NCBI GenBank assembly: GCA_016933985.1
Contig: JAFGTU010000306.1
Span: forward strand, 1 to 9,804
Length of the DNA stretch: 9,804 nt
Direction of reading: 5' to 3'
DNA from: Sedimentisphaerales bacterium
Lineage (GTDB): Bacteria > Planctomycetota > Phycisphaerae > Sedimentisphaerales > Anaerobacaceae
Shown: in pieces, positions 1-5,668 of the stretch
Position numbering within the stretch: position 1 is the stretch's first letter
Layout: each line of letters begins with the position of its first letter
Position numbers and translations under genes: made by a program
The notes under the pieces: model-generated
What the model saw: only the letters and a program-made list of their open reading frames with translations
Told to the model about the DNA's origin: nothing
The model's database searches: none

Positions 1-1
1 C

Positions 2-820
2 GACGATACAAGCGATACGGGCATCGCCGCGCTTTACGCCGGCAGTGCGGCGGACCTGGCGACGGTGCATTTCAGCCGGGATACGGGCACGATTGAAAGC
101 GGCTGGCTGCCGGTGCGCGATTGTTACCGCGCCGGGAACCTGCCCGGCGTCCCGCCGGTGAGCAGCAACGAGCCGATTGGGCCGGGCTCATCGGTAAGCT
201 CGGAGAGCGACCCTATAAAGCTCTGCTCGGCTGCCGTATTTGCCTACATCGCAAATCTGCCCGCTTATGTATATCACTCGCGCGCCGGAGTGTATGGTTA
301 CGCAAAGTGCTGTCCGCCTTCGGGCGGCGAAGACCGATTTGAGGACACGCCGGGCATCAATGCCTATCGACATATCCGCAAGCTGCTTCCGGGCGACCTG
401 GCCGGCTGGGTCCGAAACGACGGCCTCGAACCAAGCGCTCCTTTCACCGTATTCTGCAACGGCCAGGCCGACCGATACTGGCCCGATGTGAGCAATTCAA
501 CCGACGGCTGTCTCCGCAATATCGGCAGCGTCAAAGGCGGCCGGTTCGTGTGTTTCCCGATGGGAATACGGGCCGGCGGCGTCACGCTCCAAGCGCGGCG
601 AGCCGTGCGATTCCAGATCTTCAATCCCTTGACGGGCGAGACCGTCTTAGGCGCCACGTTGGATGGCGGAAACCAGGTTACGCTGCCGCCGGGACCGGGC
701 GCCTGGATTCTCAAGGGCAGCCTTCTCGACGTAAGCACGTCGCCTGCACCTTATTCTATGGTCCAACACAAGAAGTTTTCAGACCCTTATAACAATCTCT
801 TTTCAGGAGACACACGATGA
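2..820 (+). CDS. Secreted glycosidase-like protein, C-terminal part (5' end outside window)
   Basis: The frame is open from base 2, so the gene begins before the window; 272 residues are visible. No catalytic motif can be named with certainty. Residues around 95-130 (a stretch with GVYGYAKC, then DTPGINAYRHIRKLLPGDLAGW) resemble the end of a TIM-barrel glycoside hydrolase-like domain. The last 90 residues are beta-rich and contain FNPLTGETVLGATLDGG followed by a PPGPGAWIL strand, which recalls the C-terminal beta-sandwich found after such barrels (collagen-binding/DUF4038-type tails). This assignment is inference from sequence style, not from a search. Its stop codon overlaps the start of the downstream PIG-L deacetylase gene (ATGA), and the Shine-Dalgarno sequence of that gene lies inside this one, so the two are probably translated together. 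It could instead be another carbohydrate-active or purely structural secreted protein. Confidence 0.6.
   Translation, partial: DDTSDTGIAALYAGSAADLATVHFSRDTGTIESGWLPVRDCYRAGNLPGVPPVSSNEPIGPGSSVSSESDPIKLCSAAVFAYIANLPAYVYHSRAGVYGYAKCCPPSGGEDRFEDTPGINAYRHIRKLLPGDLAGWVRNDGLEPSAPFTVFCNGQADRYWPDVSNSTDGCLRNIGSVKGGRFVCFPMGIRAGGVTLQARRAVRFQIFNPLTGETVLGATLDGGNQVTLPPGPGAWILKGSLLDVSTSPAPYSMVQHKKFSDPYNNLFSGDTR
804..820 (+). promoter_or_regulatory. RBS and ATGA translational coupling site
   Basis: An AGGAGA Shine-Dalgarno sequence sits within the last codons of the upstream gene, about 7 bases before ATG 817. The sequence ATGA holds both the start of the deacetylase gene and the stop (TGA) of the upstream gene, the usual layout for translational coupling. 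Confidence 0.8.
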
Positions 821-1773
821 AAACAAGAAATTTACACCCCATTGTCCTGCTGATTTCAGTCATTTTTCTCGCAGCGGCGCGGCCGGAAGCCTCGAAAAGC
901 CCCCTTGCCAGTGAGCGGGCCGCCGCCGACCAGCCGGCCAAGCAGCGGCAGCTCCGCATCATCGCCTTCGGCGCCCACCCGGATGACTGCGAAATAAAGG
1001 CAGGCGGCGTTGCGGCAATGTGGGCCGCCCAAGGCCACAAGGTCAAATTCGTCTCGACCACCAACGGCGACATAGGCCACTGGAAGGAAGCCGGAGGCCC
1101 CCTCGCCCAGCGGCGTAAAGCCGAGGTCGAAAAGGCCGCCAAAATACTCGGAATTGAAACCGAGGTCCTCGATATCCACGATGGCGAGCTGATGCCCACC
1201 CTCGAAAACCGAAAGACCATAGTGAGGCTTATAAGGCAGTGGAAGGCCGACATCGTCCTTACGCACCGTCCCAACGACTACCACCCCGACCACCGCTACA
1301 CCGGCATCCTCGTCCAGGATGCCGCCTTTATGGTGATCTGCCCGTTCTTTTGCCCGGATGTGCCCCACCTCAAGACCAACCCGGTTTTCATGTACTTCCC
1401 CGACCGGTTCCAGAAGCCCAATCCCTTCGAGCCGGACGTGATAGTCTCTATCGACGAGGTGATAGACAAAAAGCTCGAAGCCCTCGTCCAGCTCGAATCG
1501 CAATTCGTCGAGGGCTGTGTATCAGGCAATGAAAGCATGATTCCCAAAAACGAATCCGAGCGAGCCGCCGCTCACCAAAGGGTCCGCGACAGCTTCCGGC
1601 GCCGCTTCGCCGCCACCGCCGATGAGTTTCGCAAAGAGCTGATCGAGACCTACGGCGACGAGCAAGGCAAGAAGGTCCGCACCGCCGAGGCATTCGAGCT
1701 ATGCGAATACGGCCGACAACCGTCACACGAAGAATTGAAAAATCTGTTCCCTATTGGCGAACGCAAAAACTGA
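817..1773 (+). CDS. PIG-L/LmbE family zinc-dependent deacetylase, exported
   Basis: A 318-residue protein of the PIG-L (LmbE-like) N-acetylglucosaminyl deacetylase family, which removes acetyl groups from N-acetyl sugars and related conjugates. The zinc-site motif AHPDD is at residues 53-57 and the second motif HPDH at 156-159. By comparison with MshB, H54, D57 and H159 should bind zinc and D56 should be the general base. TTNGDIGHW (81-89), with a TNGD-like element, also fits the family. The first ~25 residues (hydrophobic LLISVIFLAAA) look like a signal peptide, so the enzyme probably acts in the periplasm, unlike cytoplasmic MshB or BshB. The start is fixed by the overlap with the upstream gene and its Shine-Dalgarno sequence. 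The true substrate is unknown; pairing with a glycosidase-like protein suggests an acetylated glycan or oligosaccharide (inference). Confidence 0.9.
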   Translation: MKTRNLHPIVLLISVIFLAAARPEASKSPLASERAAADQPAKQRQLRIIAFGAHPDDCEIKAGGVAAMWAAQGHKVKFVSTTNGDIGHWKEAGGPLAQRRKAEVEKAAKILGIETEVLDIHDGELMPTLENRKTIVRLIRQWKADIVLTHRPNDYHPDHRYTGILVQDAAFMVICPFFCPDVPHLKTNPVFMYFPDRFQKPNPFEPDVIVSIDEVIDKKLEALVQLESQFVEGCVSGNESMIPKNESERAAAHQRVRDSFRRRFAATADEFRKELIETYGDEQGKKVRTAEAFELCEYGRQPSHEELKNLFPIGERKN

Positions 1774-1875
1774 TGCTCTCAGAGCTGGGCTTTATGATAG
1801 ATCCCCAAAGTTGAAATGGCACAAAAAAAATAGAGATGCGAGAATAAACAAGGACAACCAACTGAACCCGATAAT

Positions 1876-1905
1876 AGGCGGCTTCAATTAGCGGGAGGGC
1901 TGCTT
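1876..1905 (+). promoter_or_regulatory. Shine-Dalgarno in the loop of a hairpin next to the start codon
   Basis: GGGAGG at 1893-1898 is 7 bases before ATG 1906 and supports that start. AGGCGGC (1876-1882) can pair with GCTGCTT (1899-1905) as a 7-bp stem with two G-U pairs, placing the Shine-Dalgarno sequence in the 16-base loop and ending exactly at the start codon. The pairing is visible in the sequence; any regulatory effect is inferred. Confidence 0.4.
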
Positions 1906-2088
1906 ATGGATAATCGTGGCGATAAGAACATAGAGAAGAAAGAAGTCATCAAGAGACGCATGGCAATCGTATATACGTTACTCGGCCTTACGGCTGCACC
2001 GGTAGTCTTCATCTTGGCCTTGCGACCTATTGCCTACCTTTTGTCGTGGTCACCGGAGAACGAGGTTAGTAACTCGTCTGTGATATAA
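1906..2088 (+). CDS. Small single-span membrane protein upstream of prmC
   Basis: A 60-residue protein that I do not recognise. It has a charged, Lys/Arg/Glu-rich N-terminus (residues 1-18), one hydrophobic helix at about 20-46 (VYTLLGLTAAPVVFILAL and onward), and a short polar tail. By the positive-inside rule the N-terminus should be cytoplasmic. A good Shine-Dalgarno sequence (GGGAGG, 7-base spacing) supports translation. The stop is only 7 bases before the prmC start, and prmC has no clear Shine-Dalgarno sequence of its own, so translation of this small gene probably feeds ribosomes to prmC. It is real on the grounds of its RBS, membrane segment and tight spacing, but has no assigned function. 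Confidence 0.7.
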   Translation: MDNRGDKNIEKKEVIKRRMAIVYTLLGLTAAPVVFILALRPIAYLLSWSPENEVSNSSVI

Positions 2089-2095
2089 CCGTTAG

Positions 2096-3037
2096 ATGAA
2101 AACTTGGACGATACAAAAGCTGCTCAACTGGATCACGGCCTACTTCACGAAGAAGGGCATCGACGCTCCGCGTCTAAGCGCAGAGCTGCTGCTCAGTCAC
2201 GTCCTTTCCCTAAAGCGGATCGAGTTATATACACAATTCGATAAACCTGTCGGTCAGCAGGAGCTTCACATCTTGCACGCCCTGGTAAAGCGGGCCGGCC
2301 AGGATGAACCTGTCGCATATCTCACCGGCAAGACGGAATTCTACTCCATCGAGCTTGCCATAACGCCCGATTGCATGATCCCCCGCCCGGAGACCGAGCT
2401 GCTTGTCGAAAGGGCCATAGAATTCCTGCGGGCCCGCGCTGCAGAAGGGCCGGGAATCGGCGACGCCCTCGAATCAGGGCGACTCAGCGCCGACACCAAC
2501 GCACCGGCTCAATTAGTCTGCGACCTATGCACTGGCAGCGGGTGCATCGCCGTTGCAATCGCAAAAAATTTTCCCGGCGCAAGGATCATCGCAACGGATA
2601 TCTCGGACGCCGCCCTGAGCGTCGCCGCGGCCAACGTCGAAAAGCATCATCTCAAAGAGCGAATCACCTTGCTTTGCGGCGACCTGTTCGAACCTCTCGT
2701 TCCGCAATTGGACACGTCGAAATTCGACCTGATTGTCTGCAACCCGCCCTACGTAAGCGATCCGGAGTTCGAAGCCCTCGAGCGAAACGTTAAGGATTAC
2801 GAGCCTAAGGTTGCCCTGTTCGCAGGGGGCGACGGCCTGGATATATACCGCCGGATTGTCGAAAAAGCCGATCTTTTCCTCAAGCCCGACGCCGCAATGA
2901 TGCTGGAAATCGGCTACGCCCAGGGCCCCGCGCTCAGAGACCTGCTCGAACGGACCAACGCCTTTGGGAAGATCAATATCGAAAAAGACGTCCACAACAA
3001 CGACCGAATTGTAACTGCCATCAAGACTCTATCCTGA
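2096..3037 (+). CDS. prmC: Peptide chain release factor N5-glutamine methyltransferase
   Basis: PrmC (HemK) methylates the glutamine of the GGQ motif in release factors RF1 and RF2 using S-adenosylmethionine, in the cytoplasm. The protein has 313 residues. The N-terminal helical RF-binding domain covers about 1-85, with the linker motif PRPETE at 96-101. The SAM-binding motif DLCTGSGC is at 143-150 and the catalytic NPPY at 216-219, preceded by DLIVC. All key motifs are intact. It is longer than E. coli PrmC (277 residues), mainly because of a Gly/Ala-rich insert at about 112-140 between the PRPETE helix and motif I. The usual neighbour prfA is not in this window; a small membrane protein gene precedes it by 7 bases. 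No clear Shine-Dalgarno sequence precedes ATG 2096, which fits coupling to that gene. Confidence 0.95.
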   Translation: MKTWTIQKLLNWITAYFTKKGIDAPRLSAELLLSHVLSLKRIELYTQFDKPVGQQELHILHALVKRAGQDEPVAYLTGKTEFYSIELAITPDCMIPRPETELLVERAIEFLRARAAEGPGIGDALESGRLSADTNAPAQLVCDLCTGSGCIAVAIAKNFPGARIIATDISDAALSVAAANVEKHHLKERITLLCGDLFEPLVPQLDTSKFDLIVCNPPYVSDPEFEALERNVKDYEPKVALFAGGDGLDIYRRIVEKADLFLKPDAAMMLEIGYAQGPALRDLLERTNAFGKINIEKDVHNNDRIVTAIKTLS

Positions 3038-3169
3038 AATCCATCCTACTATACCTTGCCCTGAATTGCAGAACCGGAACAGGAAAGAGTAGTCTGCGGC
3101 CCTTCAAAAAGAATTTTTGCGCGATTCTCAAGAAAAACTGTGTCAATTGCGCCGAACATAACTTAAGGC

Positions 3170-3178
3170 TGCTACAAT
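3170..3178 (+). promoter_or_regulatory. Candidate extended -10 promoter for the PEP-CTERM gene
   Basis: TGCTACAAT matches the extended -10 pattern TGnTAnAAT-like (TACAAT, 5 of 6 to TATAAT). There is no good -35 box at 16-18 bases; TTGCGC at 3147-3152 is 20 bases away. If used, transcription would start near 3185 and give a leader of about 145 bases. Confidence 0.35.
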
Positions 3179-3190
3179 AGTTACAGAAAA

Positions 3191-3240
3191 CAACGAGCCG
3201 GAAAACGCAGCCTGATGCTGCGAAATCAAAAAAAACGTTG
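3191..3240 (+). promoter_or_regulatory. Nested hairpin at the 5' end of the PEP-CTERM leader
   Basis: CGCAGC (3206-3211) and GCTGCG (3217-3222) form a perfect 6-bp stem with loop CTGAT. Around it CAACG (3191-3195) pairs perfectly with CGTTG (3236-3240), leaving an A-rich internal loop. A second copy of AACGTTG lies at 3281-3287 and offers CAACG an alternative partner. It does not match a riboswitch class I can recall; it may be a 5' stabilising stem or a regulatory leader. Confidence 0.35.
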
Positions 3241-3318
3241 AATCTACCCTCACCTCAAGCCATAATAACCACAAGTTAAGAACGTTGCACCAAACAAGGA
3301 TTGTTAATGCTTATGCCT

Positions 3319-3327
3319 AAGGAGGAG
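3319..3327 (+). promoter_or_regulatory. Strong RBS fixing the PEP-CTERM start
   Basis: AAGGAGGAG lies 3-5 bases before ATG 3331. This favours that start over the in-frame TTG at 3301 and the other upstream ATG codons, which would place the RBS inside the gene. Confidence 0.8.
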
Positions 3328-3330
3328 CAG

Positions 3331-3855
3331 ATGGGCAAGTGCAAAGTCTTTCTCGCGGCGATCGTTGTTGTATTATTCAACAGTATGGCCCATGGTGAGC
3401 TCGTCAGTTTTGTTACTGATGAAGTATCATCCTGGTCCCCTTCCGGCGCTGTTATTTCGCTGGGGCTTCCTTCGGTTCGGCCGACTGATGTTACAATACA
3501 AGCCGAATCCCATTCGACTTTCACTATCACTTCAACCGTCACAAACGAGACATCCGTCACCTGGATCGGCTATGAAGTTACTCTTGACCCAACCGAAGCA
3601 GCCACGTTTGTTCCGGGATGGGCCGGAAGCACCAGATTCCTGACAGTAAACCAAATCGACGATTGGACCATCCGATTCTTGGCCCCGAATGATGTCCCGC
3701 CGGGCGAGCTCGTTACGCTTCAATTCAAAATTGACATACCGGACGACGGACCATATACATTCTCGCTGACTCAGCACCCCATCCCGGAGCCGGCTACCGT
3801 TGCCTTGCTCGGCCTCGGCGGCCTGGCCCTGGTCATGGCAAGGAAGCACGACTGA
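3331..3855 (+). CDS. PEP-CTERM sorting domain-containing surface protein
   Basis: A 174-residue exported protein. Residues 1-22 form a signal peptide (MGKCK, then a hydrophobic run ending NSMAHG). The body is beta-rich and Thr/Ser/Val-rich, with no catalytic motif seen; it looks like a small adhesive or structural beta-sandwich. The C-terminus has the three parts of a PEP-CTERM tail: PEP at 152-154, a hydrophobic helix at about 155-170, and basic RK at 171-172. In this system an exosortase (EpsH/XrtA-like) cleaves at the PEP motif and sorts the protein to the envelope or exopolysaccharide matrix. No exosortase gene is in the window, which is normal because targets are scattered. The start is chosen by the strong Shine-Dalgarno sequence just before ATG 3331. 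Confidence 0.9.
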   Translation: MGKCKVFLAAIVVVLFNSMAHGELVSFVTDEVSSWSPSGAVISLGLPSVRPTDVTIQAESHSTFTITSTVTNETSVTWIGYEVTLDPTEAATFVPGWAGSTRFLTVNQIDDWTIRFLAPNDVPPGELVTLQFKIDIPDDGPYTFSLTQHPIPEPATVALLGLGGLALVMARKHD

Positions 3856-3960
3856 ACCCTCATTCATCGTAGCCGCTGCGCCAAGAGTGCGGAGTAGTTG
3901 TGCCCCGAAGAGCCTTGTGGTTGCCCGGCGGTTTTGTGCGTTGTCACCAAATAGTCGGGC

Positions 3961-4488
3961 CTAATACGATATCAGCGTGGCGATCTTATATCCGGCGAGC
4001 TTGTCGCGGCCCGCCAGTTCGCGAAGCTCGACGAGAAATGCTATCCCCGCCACCCGCCCTCCTATCTTTTTGATAAGCTCGCAAGCCGCCGCCATTGTCC
4101 CTCCGGTCGCAAGCAAATCGTCAACCATCAGCACCTTCGCTCCGTTGCGCACCGCGTCACGGTGCACCTCCAGCGTATCAGTCCCATACTCTAAATCGTA
4201 GCTGACGGTTTCGGTCTTGAACGGCAGCTTGCCGGCCTTGCGTATCGGCACAAATCCCGCGCCGAGCTTCTCGGCAACCGCAGAGCCGAAGATAAAGCCC
4301 CTCGCCTCAACCGCAGCGACATAGTCGACGCCGGCATCGGCGAAATCCGCCGCTAGTCTTTCTATCGCCGCGGCAAATGCCTTCGCATCACCAAGCAGCG
4401 GTGTTATATCGCGAAACAGAACTGCCTCCTTGGGCCAATCAGGTATGCTGCGAATGTAATCTTTCAGTTCAATCCCATTACTCGCCAT
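3961..4488 (-). CDS. apt: Adenine phosphoribosyltransferase
   Basis: Apt converts adenine and phosphoribosyl pyrophosphate into AMP and pyrophosphate in the cytoplasm (purine salvage). The 175-residue length is typical. Visible family motifs are FRDITPLL at 25-32, the flexible-loop signature RKAGKLP at 83-89, and the PRPP-binding motif VLMVDDLLATGGT at 119-131 with the two acidic residues D123 and D124. The start is supported by an AAAGGA Shine-Dalgarno sequence about 6 bases upstream (near 4495-4500). It is the last gene of the - strand group and converges with the PEP-CTERM gene across 105 bp, in which I see no clear shared terminator. Nothing is truncated or unusual. Confidence 0.97.
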   Translation of the reverse strand: MASNGIELKDYIRSIPDWPKEAVLFRDITPLLGDAKAFAAAIERLAADFADAGVDYVAAVEARGFIFGSAVAEKLGAGFVPIRKAGKLPFKTETVSYDLEYGTDTLEVHRDAVRNGAKVLMVDDLLATGGTMAAACELIKKIGGRVAGIAFLVELRELAGRDKLAGYKIATLISY

Positions 4489-4651
4489 TTCTCATCCTTT
4501 CCCGGTATCTGCCAAAATAACTGCGGCCAAAGAATGCGCCGCTTGCCTATTTCAACCGCGATAGTCACGTATCGGCCGCAAAAAGGCAAAAGAAAATCGA
4601 GCGAGAATTTTCAAAAGACTTGTTTTTGTGTTGTTGAGATGGCGTCGTTAT

Positions 4652-4671
4652 GCTTTGCCTTAATGCAAAGC
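4652..4671 (+). other. Perfect 7-bp hairpin overlapping the prepilin stop codon
   Basis: GCTTTGC (4652-4658) and GCAAAGC (4665-4671) pair perfectly around a 6-base loop that contains the stop codon of the - strand prepilin-like gene. On the + strand it is followed by GTTTTTG, so it has the shape of a weak intrinsic terminator for + strand (antisense) transcription. On the - strand no T-run follows, so it is not a standard terminator for the gene that ends in it. Confidence 0.4.
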
Positions 4672-5535
4672 GTTTTTGGGGAGGAAGAATTGGCCTGGGC
4701 CTGTTCCGTCAGGATATGGGTCGCCGGTTTCCGGCCACAAAATTACCCGCATAGCGGCCGTATCGGATGAGGAGTAGCTTTCGACGTGGCCGTCAACATA
4801 GCCGGCGTTCAATTTGATTTCGGGTTTCGCTGAGGCTGTCCCGGCCCAGTATCCGGAAAAGTGCATCGTGTCCTTCAGCAGGCGGGCGCCCTTGAACTTC
4901 TCGCAGCTTCCGTAGGCTTGCGGACTCTCATAGTAATCGTAGCCGAAGTAGTCGCTGACGAGCAGCCGGCTCCGGCCTCGACCTCCTGCATCCGTCCGCG
5001 GTCCCACGAAGAAGCGGGCCGTGTATTTGTCGAGAGAACCTATATAGTTCCAATAGAAGCAATACGTTCCGCTGAGCGGATCGGTCGGCAGCGGCGTATC
5101 GGGATTGTCCCAGGCATCGCCGGCGGCCCAGGCTTCTTCGAGATACTTGAATTTCTTCAGCGCGCCGGGGCAATATACGACCTCTCCCTTATCGATGTAC
5201 GCTCGTAAATACGCGCTCATCGAGCGGTTCAACCGAGGACTTCGGGTGTTATAGCCGACCAGCTTGGTAGGCTCCTGCCAATTCCAATACTCGCCCGCTC
5301 CAATCGTTGCGACGGATTCGGGGAATCGACCGTCGTTATCGGCCGCGAATAAATTCACCGCATGGACAATCGATCGCTGATTGCTGATGCCAAGGACCCG
5401 CCTGGCCTGCCATCGCACTTTATTGACCGCAGGGGCAAGTATTCCCGTCAGGAGCGCAATTATCGAGATCACGACCAGCAGTTCGATGAGGGTAAACCCC
5501 CTGCGCTGGCGTTCGCCCCCGGCAAGAATATACAT
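4660..5535 (-). CDS. Type II secretion/type IV prepilin-like protein, H-X9-DG type
   Basis: A 291-residue protein with a class III prepilin leader: short basic start, cleavage after G13, then FTLIELLVVISIIALL (14-29) with the conserved Glu at mature position 5. Prepilin peptidase should cleave and methylate the new N-terminal Phe; the hydrophobic helix then allows membrane insertion or assembly into a pseudopilus. The rest fits the large planctomycete family of orphan prepilin-like proteins: a NDGRFPE segment at 67-73 and a C-terminal YVDGHVE motif at 246-252 (H-X9-DG-type tail). Function of these orphans is poorly known. An in-frame TGA at 5539-5541 rules out an upstream start, so ATG 5535 is the only sensible start, although the best Shine-Dalgarno sequence is too far upstream. 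An exact consensus promoter precedes it. Confidence 0.9.
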   Translation of the reverse strand: MYILAGGERQRRGFTLIELLVVISIIALLTGILAPAVNKVRWQARRVLGISNQRSIVHAVNLFAADNDGRFPESVATIGAGEYWNWQEPTKLVGYNTRSPRLNRSMSAYLRAYIDKGEVVYCPGALKKFKYLEEAWAAGDAWDNPDTPLPTDPLSGTYCFYWNYIGSLDKYTARFFVGPRTDAGGRGRSRLLVSDYFGYDYYESPQAYGSCEKFKGARLLKDTMHFSGYWAGTASAKPEIKLNAGYVDGHVESYSSSDTAAMRVILWPETGDPYPDGTGPGQFFLPKNALH

Positions 5536-5554
5536 CTTTCAGACTATAGGCCAT

Positions 5555-5561
5555 TCCTCCC
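5555..5561 (-). promoter_or_regulatory. Displaced Shine-Dalgarno sequence in the prepilin leader
   Basis: GGGAGGA (- strand) is the best Shine-Dalgarno sequence in the leader but sits about 19 bases before ATG 5535, well beyond the usual 5-9. An ATG one base after it (5554-5552) is in another frame and too close to be used. The bases directly before ATG 5535 (CTGAAAG) give only a weak match. Confidence 0.45.
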
Positions 5562-5599
5562 TTCCCGGATTCAAGTCGGCCTAACACAATTTCCTATCC

Positions 5600-5608
5600 G
5601 GTGACACC
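5600..5608. promoter_or_regulatory. GGTGACACC palindrome at the predicted transcription start
   Basis: A 9-bp odd palindrome (GGTG-A-CACC) lies directly downstream of the -10 box, over the expected start of transcription. That is where a repressor could act, but the element is short and does not extend into its flanks, so an operator role is only a possibility. Confidence 0.25.
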
Positions 5609-5609
5609 T

Positions 5610-5638
5610 ATTATATTTACATCACGCTCCACTGTCAA
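5610..5638 (-). promoter_or_regulatory. Exact consensus sigma-70 promoter for the prepilin-like gene
   Basis: Read on the - strand, TTGACA (5638-5633) is followed after exactly 17 bases by TATAAT (5615-5610). Both boxes are perfect matches to the housekeeping sigma-70 consensus. Transcription should start near 5603, giving a leader of about 68 bases before ATG 5535. Confidence 0.8.
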
Positions 5639-5668
5639 CAATAATTCCTACCTACGGGCTGAGAAACT

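Larger units (their letters stand above)
3038..3330 (+). other. Non-coding region and leader of the PEP-CTERM gene
   Basis: A 293-bp stretch with no convincing gene. It holds the end of the prmC transcript, for which I see no strong terminator (only a weak CAAAAA/TTTTTG pairing near 3104-3118), then a candidate extended -10 promoter, a nested hairpin, and a strong Shine-Dalgarno sequence directly before the PEP-CTERM gene. The region is A-rich in its second half. Confidence 0.6.

Noticed and set aside
756..1503. Long - strand open frames opposite the PIG-L gene
   Set aside because: The + strand frame carries intact AHPDD and HPDH motifs; the antisense frames are products of its GC-rich codon pattern.
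1775..1785. GCTCTCAGAGC palindrome just after the deacetylase stop codon
   Set aside because: The one-base centre leaves no room for a hairpin loop and no T-run follows, so it is not a terminator; as an operator it is too short to claim.
1870..1875. GATAAT as a possible -10 box for the small membrane protein gene
   Set aside because: No acceptable -35 box at 16-18 bases and no extended -10 TG; it also overlaps the putative hairpin.
3038..3330. Sigma-54 promoter (GG-N10-GC) for the PEP-CTERM gene, as in PrsK/PrsR-controlled systems
   Set aside because: No GG and GC pair with correct spacing and the flanking TGGCAC/TTGC consensus was found.
3856..3960. Shared bidirectional terminator between the PEP-CTERM gene and apt
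   Set aside because: I could find only a 4-bp CCGC/GCGG pairing and no suitable T-run on either strand.
5481..5554. Small upstream frame starting at ATG 5554 in the prepilin leader
   Set aside because: The Shine-Dalgarno sequence is only one base from that ATG, too close for initiation, and the frame continues out of phase through the real gene.
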